Of a stretch of DNA of 9,514 nucleotides, positions 1 to 5,917 are shown piece by piece. This stretch comes from UBA10107 sp964572885 (lineage in GTDB: Archaea; Nanobdellota; Nanobdellia; Woesearchaeales; UBA10107): NCBI GenBank assembly GCA_964572885.1, contig CAZNFC010000031.1:1-9514 (forward strand), written 5' to 3'. Numbering within the stretch: the stretch's first letter is position 1; every line of letters starts with the position of its first letter. The notes under the pieces were generated by a model, which was not told the origin of the DNA, ran no database searches, and saw only the letters and a list, made by a program, of their open reading frames with translations. Made by a program: the position numbers and the translations under genes.

Positions 1-2
1 AG

Positions 3-749
3 GCTTCTGAGATTCAGGAAGTCATAGAATTGCCTATGAAAAAACCTGAATTATTCAAGAAAGTAGGGATTTCACCACCAAAAGGAATATTATTATACGG
101 TCCTCCTGGAACAGGAAAGACTTTATTGGCTAAGGCTGTTGCTGCATCTACAAATTCGACATTCATCGAAGTGGTAGGTTCTGAATTAGTTCAAAAGTTC
201 ATAGGAGAGGGAGCAAAATTAATCAAGGAAATATTCCAATTAGCAAAGCAGAGAGCACCGTCAATAATATTCATAGACGAAATGGACGCATTGGCCGCAA
301 AAAGAATAGAGATGGGAACGTCAGGAGAAAGAGAAGTTCAGAGGACGTTTATGCAATTATTGGCGGAATTAGACGGGTTTAAACCATTGGATAATGTTAA
401 AGTAATCGGCTGCACAAATAGAAAAGATATCATGGATACAGCAGTCACAAGACCAGGAAGATTAGACAGACTTATTCACGTTCCAAATCCAGATATAGAG
501 GGAATAAAACAGATATTCAAGATTCATTCATCAAATATGAAATTATCACATGTTGATGTAGATAATGTATGCAAGAAGATGGAAGGAATGTCTGGTGCGG
601 AGATAAAGGCCGTATGTACAGAAGCAGGATATTTTGCAATAAGAAAGAATAAAACAACAGTCACTAAACAGGATTTCAATAACGCTGTAGAGAAAGTCCT
701 AAGCTCTGAGCAGTTAGAAGGAAAGGATTATATGGCTATGTATGGATAG
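3..749 (+). CDS. pan: Proteasome-activating nucleotidase (PAN), AAA+ ATPase, 5'-truncated by window edge
   Basis: PAN is a hexameric ATPase that unfolds proteins and threads them into the archaeal 20S proteasome. The reading frame is open from base 3, so the gene enters from outside the window; 248 residues are visible, lacking the N-terminal coiled coil and OB domain. Visible motifs, numbered from the first visible residue: Walker A GPPGTGKT (33-40), pore-loop KFIGEG (about 66-71), Walker B IIFIDEMD (88-95), sensor-1 GCTNR (Asn about 139) and the arginine-finger region RPGRLDR (150-156). A helical lid follows with GAEIKAVCTEAG. The protein ends Met-Tyr-Gly, which fits the hydrophobic-Tyr-X (HbYX) tail that docks into 20S alpha-ring pockets. 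Other RPT/CDC48-like ATPases were considered; the EVVELP-like lead-in and the single visible AAA module with HbYX tail favour PAN. TTG at 30 is internal and not the start. Confidence 0.95.
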   Translation, partial: ASEIQEVIELPMKKPELFKKVGISPPKGILLYGPPGTGKTLLAKAVAASTNSTFIEVVGSELVQKFIGEGAKLIKEIFQLAKQRAPSIIFIDEMDALAAKRIEMGTSGEREVQRTFMQLLAELDGFKPLDNVKVIGCTNRKDIMDTAVTRPGRLDRLIHVPNPDIEGIKQIFKIHSSNMKLSHVDVDNVCKKMEGMSGAEIKAVCTEAGYFAIRKNKTTVTKQDFNNAVEKVLSSEQLEGKDYMAMYG

Positions 750-754
750 GGTTT

Positions 755-766
755 CTTAAATTTTTA
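755..766 (+). terminator. T-rich tract after PAN
   Basis: Six bases after the PAN stop codon the + strand runs into CTTAAATTTTT. Archaeal RNA polymerase commonly terminates at U-rich tracts without a hairpin, so this is the likely 3' end of the PAN mRNA. Assignment rests only on position and composition. Confidence 0.35.
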
Positions 767-770
767 AAAG

Positions 771-831
771 TGTGCTCAGCAGTTACTCATGTTCATCATC
801 ATTCAGTTGGTGTTCACTTCATCATCGCACA
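771..831 (-). ncRNA. C/D box sRNA (2'-O-methylation guide), double guide
   Basis: Read on the minus strand, this 61-nt segment has every element of an archaeal C/D box guide RNA in order. The 5' stem arm is TGTGC (831-827). Box C is ATGATGA (825-819), followed by a 12-nt guide AGTGAACACCAA (818-807) and box D' CTGA (806-803). A 3-nt spacer precedes box C' ATGATGA (799-793). Then come a 13-nt guide ACATGAGTAACTG (792-780), box D CTGA (779-776) and the 3' stem arm GCACA (775-771), which pairs fully with TGTGC. Such RNAs bind L7Ae, Nop5 and fibrillarin and direct 2'-O-methylation of the target base paired to the fifth guide nucleotide before D or D'. The predicted targets contain UUGGUGUUCACU and CAGUUACUCAUGU, with the modified base being the fifth (a U) in each. 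I could not match either to a known rRNA or tRNA site from memory. Confidence 0.88.
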
Positions 832-850
832 TATTATCAAGAAAAGTGCT

Positions 851-862
851 TGTTTTTAAAGT
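851..862 (-). promoter_or_regulatory. TATA-like box for the C/D sRNA
   Basis: On the minus strand CTTTAAAAAC is centred about 25 bases before the predicted 5' end of the sRNA (831), the usual archaeal TATA-to-start distance. It starts just past the stop codon of the trm5-like gene. The sRNA could therefore have its own promoter, though processing from the fen1-trm5 transcript remains possible. Confidence 0.5.
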
Positions 863-1681
863 TTATTGTACCCTAAAATCGATGCATATCCTGTATGTTC
901 TGGGTGAATACTCTCCTGCTTTGACTATTCTGAGAATTTTACAATTTTTCTTAAATGCTTTACAGGATTTCAACAGTTCTTCTTTTGCTTCGTTGAATTC
1001 GTTCTCTTGTGCAAAAGAATAGAAGTGAATTATTGTTCCTCTTTTTGAGACGTCAAACGCATACTTTAAGTATTTTTCTGCAGTTTTTGGAAGGGGCATG
1101 ACAATCCTGTCAAATTTCTCTTTCAATTTAGGAACAATATTCTTTACATCACCTTTTAGAACTTCAGCATTTCTTATCTTATTCAATTCCAAATTTTTCA
1201 ACGCATATTTATGAGCTACAGGATTTGCCTCTATAGCTGTCACTTTAGAAGCTTTCTTTGCAATCTGTATGGTGTATGGTCCGCATCCTGAAAACATCAC
1301 TAAAACATTCTCATTTTTTTTGACTAAATCTGAAATTCTTTTCCTTTCAGTACCTAATCTGGGTGAGAAATATACTTTTTCGACATCTAAAAGAAATCTT
1401 GAGCCATTCTCCAGATACAATGTCTCTTTTCTTTTTTCTCCACCTATTATTTTAAGTTTCATAGTCCTGTATTTTCCTGAATACTTGCCGACTTTCTTGC
1501 ATACAACTTTCAGGTTCCTGTAGAGTTCCATGAGAGATCTTGCTATCAGCTTTTCTTTCTTGGATAATTCTTCAGGAATCTCATTGAATATTGCAATATC
1601 ACCTATTATGTCAAAAGAAGTTGGAAATATATCATACTCTTTTTTTGTCAATCTATCTTTAAGATAGTCCTTAAGCCTCAA
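863..1681 (-). CDS. trm5: tRNA (guanine37-N1)-methyltransferase, Trm5 family (class I SAM-dependent)
   Basis: Trm5 methylates N1 of G37 next to the anticodon, protecting the reading frame, and in archaea starts the wyosine pathway. Of 272 residues, the N-terminal part (21-100) is a D2-like region opening with TSFDIIGDIAI. The family signature YFSPRLGTERKRI follows (104-116), including Arg108, which separates Trm5 from the related Tyw2/Taw2 transferases. The SAM-binding loop is FSGCGPYTI (130-138), with acidic AIEANP (149-154) next. The catalytic tetrad is MPLP (195-198), where the M. jannaschii enzyme has MNLP. The protein ends with a conserved-looking GEYSPRTYRICIDFRV. The D1 domain seen in the roughly 335-aa M. 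jannaschii enzyme is absent. The start is TTG, overlapping the fen1 stop as TTGA and preceded by GGTGA six bases upstream, so translation is probably coupled to fen1. Confidence 0.87.
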   Translation of the reverse strand: MRLKDYLKDRLTKKEYDIFPTSFDIIGDIAIFNEIPEELSKKEKLIARSLMELYRNLKVVCKKVGKYSGKYRTMKLKIIGGEKRKETLYLENGSRFLLDVEKVYFSPRLGTERKRISDLVKKNENVLVMFSGCGPYTIQIAKKASKVTAIEANPVAHKYALKNLELNKIRNAEVLKGDVKNIVPKLKEKFDRIVMPLPKTAEKYLKYAFDVSKRGTIIHFYSFAQENEFNEAKEELLKSCKAFKKNCKILRIVKAGEYSPRTYRICIDFRVQ

Positions 1682-2712
1682 AAGAATTCACCGAGGCCTT
1701 TCTGCTTTCCTTTTTTACTTTCTTCTTCCAATTCATCTAATGTCTTTTCGACTCGTTCAAGATTGAATTCATGCTCATTAACTAAAATATTTATGACTTT
1801 CTTCCTGTCAATACTTTTCCATCTCAACTTGTAATCTTCGGTAACAGGCATATTTTTTATTGTGTTGAATACATCTTTCCATCTAAAATCAAAATGTTTA
1901 TACCATTCAGCTTCCTTGAATATAGAATCGAAGTCATTTCCATATTTCTTTACTAATGTAACTGCTTTCTTAGGACCTATTCCCTTCACTCCTCCTATGT
2001 TGAAATCTGTTCCTACTAATATTCCGATCACAATCAACTGGTCTTGCGTCAGATTGCTATTCGCGAGAGTTTCCTTAAGATCAACCAAAACAGGTCTTAC
2101 TTTCTCATAGCTCAATTTTCCTTTTGTTTTTTTCCTTTCACTTATCGTCAAATTCTGTATCATCCTCGGGACTCCGAACAACAAACAATCATAGTCCTGG
2201 CTTACTTCAGCATAAAAATCTCCATTCTTGACCATGAATGCTGCCTGTGCCTCTCCTTCAGACGGAGCCTGTATCACAGGAAATCCGAGGGCATCTAAAA
2301 GATCCTTGCTTTCCCCTATCATCTCTTTTGTGAGCATTGAAGTCCTTGCCGCATATTTTCTCATTGCTTCCAAGTCTTCTCTTTCCTTTGCAATCTCATA
2401 CTCAATCTGTGCCTGCTTTTTAAGTTCAGATCTCCTCTCGACTTCCAATCTTTTAAGTTCGGGTTTTTTGCCGTCAAAGACGAATGCGAGCTCTATTCCC
2501 ATCTTCTTAAGCTTGGTCATCCTGCTGAATAATCCAATCAGATGAGAAGTTGTTCTTCCTTTAGAATCAGACAATAAAGAGCCATCTCTTTGCCTTATTG
2601 AGCTTAAGAACTGGAATATCACATTCATAGAATCAACAACAAGCCTCTTTCCTGCCAGGTCAGAGAAATCTATTTCCTTCCTGATTGATAGGTCTTTTAA
2701 ATCTGTTCCCAT
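1678..2712 (-). CDS. fen: Flap endonuclease 1 (FEN1)
   Basis: FEN1 cleaves 5' flaps during Okazaki fragment maturation and long-patch repair. The 344-residue length is typical of archaeal FEN1. All the metal-binding acids expected of the family are visible: Asp27 (VVDSMN), Asp80 (FVFDGKKPELKR), Glu152 and Glu154 (SEGEAQAAF), Asp173 and Asp175 (SQDYDCLLFG) and Asp236 (VGTDFN). A helix-hairpin-helix-type segment GGVKGIGPKKA (240-250) follows. The last eight residues, QKGLGEFF, form a full PCNA-interacting (PIP) box. The conserved Met-Gly N-terminus supports this ATG, and a TATA-like box lies about 27 bases before it, so the mRNA is likely leaderless. It is the first gene of a two-gene unit with the trm5-like gene. 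Confidence 0.97.
   Translation of the reverse strand: MGTDLKDLSIRKEIDFSDLAGKRLVVDSMNVIFQFLSSIRQRDGSLLSDSKGRTTSHLIGLFSRMTKLKKMGIELAFVFDGKKPELKRLEVERRSELKKQAQIEYEIAKEREDLEAMRKYAARTSMLTKEMIGESKDLLDALGFPVIQAPSEGEAQAAFMVKNGDFYAEVSQDYDCLLFGVPRMIQNLTISERKKTKGKLSYEKVRPVLVDLKETLANSNLTQDQLIVIGILVGTDFNIGGVKGIGPKKAVTLVKKYGNDFDSIFKEAEWYKHFDFRWKDVFNTIKNMPVTEDYKLRWKSIDRKKVINILVNEHEFNLERVEKTLDELEEESKKGKQKGLGEFF
1688..1692 (-). promoter_or_regulatory. Shine-Dalgarno GGTGA for the TTG start of trm5
   Basis: On the minus strand GGTGA lies six bases before the TTG start at 1681. It matches the archaeal anti-SD core and sits inside the fen1 codons for Gly-Glu of the PIP box. It supports the TTG start and translational coupling between the two genes. 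Confidence 0.6.
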
Positions 2713-2722
2713 AAGAATAAAT

Positions 2723-2753
2723 AAAAAAAGTAGAGTATATATTCTTTACTCTA
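2723..2753 (-). terminator. Hairpin plus U-tract terminator after the lipoprotein gene
   Basis: On the minus strand, TAGAGTA (2753-2747) and TACTCTA (2737-2731) form a perfect 7-bp stem around a 9-nt loop. One base later comes a run of seven T (2729-2723) within a T-rich stretch. The structure overlaps the lipoprotein stop codon (2748-2746). It resembles a bacterial intrinsic terminator; in archaea the U-tract alone may be enough. Confidence 0.6.
2736..2743 (-). promoter_or_regulatory. TATA box of fen1, within the loop and stem of the upstream terminator
   Basis: AATATATA on the minus strand is centred 27 bases before the fen1 ATG (2712), consistent with a leaderless transcript. It overlaps the terminator hairpin of the preceding gene, so the end of one unit and the promoter of the next share the same bases. 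Confidence 0.6.
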
Positions 2754-3333
2754 CCCTTACATAGACACTTTTTGTAGCACCGTTCACAGGGTCATTGAAT
2801 TCATTTGAAAATATCTTCCTGAATGTGACCTCGTATTGATATGCTCCTGGCACTGTCTTTACTCTGGGTTTTATTTCACTTCCGACTTTTACAATTATTG
2901 GTACGAATTTTCCGCCTGAATCCAATTGGAATGTAGGTGTGTCAGAGTATCTTAGCCACGACCTGATCGTGTCTTTATCAACCTCAATTTTGTTGCTGTT
3001 CTTATCTCTTGCTTCTATAAACGTTATTCTGGCAAAGAAAGTTCCAGCTGGCATATTAACTAAATTGAACATTGATCCGAAAATCACAGTATCGCCGACA
3101 TTAGCTATTTTATTGTTTACAGGAAGATAAAATACATCTGCTTTACTATTTGAGGCTTCAGTCTGTGATTGTACGTCTTGAAGCATCTTGGTTTCTGCAT
3201 CTGCTGAAGTCCCAGTCACTGAACTTGGCTCAGATTCCTTTACACCTGTTGGTGAAGGGATCGCAGCTTGCTGTGTTGAGCAGGCTATCAACAAAATAAG
3301 AAAGATACCTAATATTGTCATTAGTTTCTTCAT
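2746..3333 (-). CDS. Predicted secreted lipoprotein with Ig-like/beta-sandwich domain, function unknown
   Basis: I do not recognise a named family for this 195-residue protein. It begins with a lipoprotein signal: MKK, a hydrophobic core, and the lipobox Leu-Ile-Ala-Cys with Cys18 as the predicted lipidated residue. A Ser/Thr/Pro/Gln-rich linker (about 19-65) would act as a spacer from the membrane. Residues 66-195 look like one beta-sandwich domain: alternating hydrophobic strands, a GDTVIFGSMFNL strand, and VPGAYQYEVTF (161-171), which resembles the PGxYxYxV strand of Ig-like domains. Anchoring on the outer face of the cytoplasmic membrane is inferred. It is the last gene of the endA unit, ten bases after the preceding stop and directly before a strong terminator. 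Its surface location has no obvious link to tRNA splicing, so the shared transcript may be only physical. Confidence 0.75.
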   Translation of the reverse strand: MKKLMTILGIFLILLIACSTQQAAIPSPTGVKESEPSSVTGTSADAETKMLQDVQSQTEASNSKADVFYLPVNNKIANVGDTVIFGSMFNLVNMPAGTFFARITFIEARDKNSNKIEVDKDTIRSWLRYSDTPTFQLDSGGKFVPIIVKVGSEIKPRVKTVPGAYQYEVTFRKIFSNEFNDPVNGATKSVYVRVE

Positions 3334-3336
3334 AGT

Positions 3337-3343
3337 ATCACCT
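3337..3343 (-). promoter_or_regulatory. Strong Shine-Dalgarno AGGTGAT for the lipoprotein gene
   Basis: Minus-strand AGGTGAT matches the complement of the usual archaeal 16S rRNA 3' end over seven bases and sits three bases before the ATG at 3333. It fixes the start and shows that this lineage uses SD initiation for at least some internal genes. Confidence 0.7.
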
Positions 3344-4348
3344 TCATATCCTTTTGATTGTGATGTTTTTAAATTCTTTGGTCAGCAGTTCCTGGGCCTT
3401 CTTAGTCAGCTCTCCTGTTGTTACAAGCAGGATAGGCATCTTTTTCATCTGAGACTGGACGTATAATAAGCTCAAATCTGAGTCTGATATCTTCTGTTTG
3501 TTCTTTGCCTTGCAGAAGTAAGTCATATTTCCGACGGCACTTGGTATCTTTACTATGCTTTCGAAATCACTATCTTTCCTTAATTGCTTTATATCTGATG
3601 CTTCTATACCGTTCTGCTTGAAATAGTCTAAGACTTTAGATACGAATTTATCAGATAGGTCTATGGGATTCTCTTTTGTCGGAGTAGTTGGTATTTGTTC
3701 TATTTTAGGTTGTGTCTGCTCAGTTTTCTTATGCAGCACTTTAGGTCTTCTCTCAACATCTTCCTTTACTTTCTGTTCAATAGGCTTTGATAAAGAAGAT
3801 CTCTGCTCTTCAAGCTTCTGAAGGTTCTTTTCTATCTCGTCAAGCTGTTTTTGGACATCTTGCTTTATTTCTTTTTTATCAAGCCCTAATCTTGTTTTAA
3901 TCAAAGGTTCGGCTTCTTCATCTGAAACTAAGTACCATTTCCAGAATATCTCCATATTGTTTCCAGAAGTTACATTCAATTGCTGCGCGAAATCTTTTAT
4001 ATCTCTCAATGATGCCCTTATCACAGGTTCCTGATCATAATCTCTTAGTATTTTATTTTGTTTGAGCATATCAAATGCTTTCTGCTGCTTATCATTTAAT
4101 TTATCTCTTAATGATTGGAGTTTAGGTTCCTGTCCTGTTACATAATATACAGGACTTCCTCCTATTTTGGTGTTTGAAAGCTTCAATACTTTGCCGTCAA
4201 CTAATTCTGAAAGAATAGCTGCAGCAAACATGACATTCACTCCCAATTCTTTCGTTATTTGCACTGGTAATAATGGACCTCTGCTCCTTACTATCTGCAA
4301 AGCTTTCTCTTTCACAAGAACAACTTGATTTGTAGTTTGATTTATCAT
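3344..4348 (-). CDS. Winged-helix protein with coiled coil and restriction-endonuclease-like C-terminal domain
   Basis: I do not recognise a named family for this 334-residue protein. Residues 8-72 look like a winged helix: a helix (VKEKALQIVRSRGPL), a helix-turn-helix around VQITKELGVNVMFAAAILSELV, and a wing at KIGGSPVYYV. A helical region (75-150) and a charged coiled coil (about 155-185, DVQKQLDEIEKNLQKLEEQ) follow, then a Lys/Pro/Gln-rich disordered linker (186-228). Residues 230-334 resemble Mrr-type PD-(D/E)XK domains: a helix, a Asp-rich DFESIV strand, a core strand YFCKAKNKQKI and ILLVTTGELTKKAQELL. The catalytic Glu/Gln expected before Cys-Lys is Phe278, so nuclease activity is doubtful. 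It starts at an ATGA overlap with endA and is probably cytoplasmic and nucleic-acid binding. Domain assignments are inferred from pattern only. Confidence 0.7.
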   Translation of the reverse strand: MINQTTNQVVLVKEKALQIVRSRGPLLPVQITKELGVNVMFAAAILSELVDGKVLKLSNTKIGGSPVYYVTGQEPKLQSLRDKLNDKQQKAFDMLKQNKILRDYDQEPVIRASLRDIKDFAQQLNVTSGNNMEIFWKWYLVSDEEAEPLIKTRLGLDKKEIKQDVQKQLDEIEKNLQKLEEQRSSLSKPIEQKVKEDVERRPKVLHKKTEQTQPKIEQIPTTPTKENPIDLSDKFVSKVLDYFKQNGIEASDIKQLRKDSDFESIVKIPSAVGNMTYFCKAKNKQKISDSDLSLLYVQSQMKKMPILLVTTGELTKKAQELLTKEFKNITIKRI

Positions 4349-4851
4349 GGTCTCTTCCAGGCTATTTCATAATAAGTGACATCTTCTTCGTCATCCACTA
4401 TCCCTATCAATAAGTTTTTCTTTGTCGAATGAGCTACACGATTTTTCGCTGCAAAGTCATGCCACGTCAAGTGTTCAGATTCATGCACAGGATATACAAT
4501 CCATTTTGCGTGATCTGCCCCGGGCTTTATTCCTTTGTCATATACTCTGAACTCCGCTCCGAATTTCAATGCAGTTTTTACTACATATCCTCTGTCCCTT
4601 AAGTCTCTGAAGACGACGTACTTTATTTCAAAGTCTTTTATCTTCTTTTTTGCTTTTTTTAAGAAAGATTCTTCGTTTATGTTTAATTTTATCTTTCCAT
4701 TCTCAATTAAGTAGAAAGCTTCAAACAATGAAAGAATAACGCTTGATTTCTTGATTATTCCGAATGTGTTCCTGTTGTACAGCTCTCTTGCTTCATTTGA
4801 AGCTTCTGTTATAATATTTCCACCTGAGAATCTGGCTTGAATTTTATCCAT
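4345..4851 (-). CDS. endA: tRNA-splicing endonuclease (tRNA-intron lyase), homotetramer-type
   Basis: EndA cuts both exon-intron junctions of archaeal pre-tRNAs at bulge-helix-bulge structures, leaving 2',3'-cyclic phosphates. The 168-residue length fits the small alpha4 class; two-unit or heteromeric types carry longer or paired chains. The N-terminal domain covers roughly 1-75. The catalytic C-terminal domain shows the triad: Tyr104 in FRVYDKG, His114 in GADHAKWIVYPV, and Lys144 or Lys145 in VAHSTKKNLLIGIVDDEEDVTYYE. ATG at 4851 has a TATA-like box about 26 bases upstream, so it is likely a leaderless first gene. Its stop overlaps the start of the winged-helix gene by four bases (ATGA). RNase Z is transcribed divergently from the same 92-bp gap. 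Confidence 0.95.
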   Translation of the reverse strand: MDKIQARFSGGNIITEASNEARELYNRNTFGIIKKSSVILSLFEAFYLIENGKIKLNINEESFLKKAKKKIKDFEIKYVVFRDLRDRGYVVKTALKFGAEFRVYDKGIKPGADHAKWIVYPVHESEHLTWHDFAAKNRVAHSTKKNLLIGIVDDEEDVTYYEIAWKRP

Positions 4852-4872
4852 AGTTCAATATCAGAAAAGCTC

Positions 4873-4882
4873 TAATATAAAC
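4873..4882 (-). promoter_or_regulatory. TATA box of the endA unit
   Basis: Minus-strand GTTTATATTA is centred about 26 bases before the endA ATG (4851), which implies a leaderless mRNA. No SD-like sequence lies before that ATG. Confidence 0.6.
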
Positions 4883-4913
4883 GTATTTAATTTCTATATG
4901 GAAGATAAATAAG

Positions 4914-4923
4914 GTTATATAAT
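4914..4923 (+). promoter_or_regulatory. TATA box of the RNase Z gene
   Basis: GTTATATAAT on the + strand is centred about 25 bases before the ATG at 4944, again predicting a leaderless transcript. It is about 30 bp from the oppositely oriented endA box, so both promoters share one compact intergenic region. Confidence 0.62.
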
Positions 4924-4943
4924 GTTATTTCGCCATTAAATTC

Positions 4944-5843
4944 ATGGAAGTAGTAATCTTAGGAACATCATCTATGGTTCCAACAAAAGAAAGGAATCCT
5001 TCTGCAGTTTTCATTAATTATAAGGGCGAAGGGATTCTGATTGATTGCGGAGAAGGAACGCAAAGACAGATGGACTTTGCAGGGATAAGCAGGAATAAGG
5101 TAAAGAAGATACTGATAAGCCATTGGCACGGCGATCATGTGGCAGGATTGATAGGATTATTCCAAACTATAGGTAATATTGAAGGAGAACATCAGATTGA
5201 GTTGTATGGTCCTTCAGGAACTAAAGAACATATCAAACATTTGTTGAAATCCTGTCATTTTGATGTTAAAGTTAATTTGAAAGTCATTGAATTGAAACCT
5301 AAGAAAGTTGATATGTTTTATTCAAATAAGGATTATGAATTGTATGCCTGTTCTTTGGAGCACGCAATACCTTGTATAGGTTTTTCTTTTGTTGAGAAAG
5401 ACAAAAGAAACATTGATGTTTCTTACTTGCGTAAAAATAAGATAAAAGAAGGTCCTTATTTGGAACATTTGAAAGAAGGAAAGGATATTTTATTCAATGA
5501 TAAGAAAATAAAAGCTAAGGAAGCTACTTACTTAGTTCCAGGTAAGAAGGTTTCTTATGTCATGGACAGTGTTTTTACTTCAAATGCCGTCAAATTGGCC
5601 AGGAATTCTGATTTATTGGTGTGTGAAGCCACTTATCTGAGTAATTTGAAGGATAAAGCTGAGAATAACCTTCATATGACTTCAGAAGATGCTGCAAATA
5701 TAGCTTCTCAAGCGGATGTCAAGCAATTAGTGATAACTCATTTCTCTCAAAGATATAAGCAAACGGATGAATTATTGTCTGAAGCCAAGACAATATTCCC
5801 AAATACCAAGGCTGCGTTTGATCTGATGAAGATTTCTCTTTAA
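4944..5843 (+). CDS. rnz: Ribonuclease Z (tRNase Z), 3' tRNA endonuclease
   Basis: RNase Z is a zinc-dependent metallo-beta-lactamase-fold enzyme that cuts the 3' trailer from pre-tRNAs. The 299 residues fit the short (ELAC1/tRNase Z-S) form. Visible motifs: DCGEGTQRQM (34-43), diagnostic for RNase Z; the zinc motif HWHGDH (60-65); His140 (LEH); Asp208 (SYVMDS); NLHMTSEDAA with His244; and His266 (ITHFSQRY). The segment GPYLEHLKEGKDI (170-182) fits the GP-rich base of the family's tRNA-gripping arm. MEVVILGTSS is the expected N-terminal strand, supporting the ATG, as does the TATA box about 25 bases upstream. Divergent pairing with endA puts two pre-tRNA maturation enzymes back to back. Confidence 0.96.
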   Translation: MEVVILGTSSMVPTKERNPSAVFINYKGEGILIDCGEGTQRQMDFAGISRNKVKKILISHWHGDHVAGLIGLFQTIGNIEGEHQIELYGPSGTKEHIKHLLKSCHFDVKVNLKVIELKPKKVDMFYSNKDYELYACSLEHAIPCIGFSFVEKDKRNIDVSYLRKNKIKEGPYLEHLKEGKDILFNDKKIKAKEATYLVPGKKVSYVMDSVFTSNAVKLARNSDLLVCEATYLSNLKDKAENNLHMTSEDAANIASQADVKQLVITHFSQRYKQTDELLSEAKTIFPNTKAAFDLMKISL

Positions 5844-5872
5844 TTATTTTCATTAGTTAATTTTCATTTCAA
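5844..5872 (+). terminator. T-rich 3' region after RNase Z
   Basis: Immediately after the stop codon the + strand has several T clusters (TTATTTTC, TTAATTTTC, ATTTC). This is a plausible U-tract terminator of archaeal type; there is no hairpin. Confidence 0.35.
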
Positions 5873-5886
5873 AATGATTACAACAG

Positions 5887-5896
5887 TTTATATAAA
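5887..5896 (+). promoter_or_regulatory. Strong TATA box of the 50-aa protein gene
   Basis: TTTATATAAA is a near-ideal archaeal TATA box, centred 26-27 bases before ATG at 5918. It is the best-matching promoter in the window and supports the small gene behind it as real and leaderless. Confidence 0.7.
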
Positions 5897-5917
5897 CCGT
5901 TCTTTTTAATTAATTTT

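Noticed and set aside
30..32. TTG as a start codon for the PAN gene
   Set aside because: The frame is open to base 3 and the upstream residues (SEIQEVIEL) match the PAN sequence before the Walker A motif, so the gene is simply cut by the window edge.
792..826. Short direct repeat TTCATCATC (792-800 and 818-826)
   Set aside because: It first looked like a repeat or binding-site pair, but the two copies are the C and C' boxes of the C/D sRNA on the other strand.
789..1022. Open frame on + antisense to trm5 and covering the sRNA
   Set aside because: Low-complexity hydrophobic translation, no promoter or SD, and it lies opposite a well-supported gene.
1862..2545. Several overlapping + frames opposite fen1
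   Set aside because: All are shadows of the FEN1 coding sequence; none shows a domain or a start signal.
2939..3466. + frames opposite the lipoprotein and winged-helix genes
   Set aside because: No recognisable motif and no promoter; explained by the codon pattern of the minus-strand genes.
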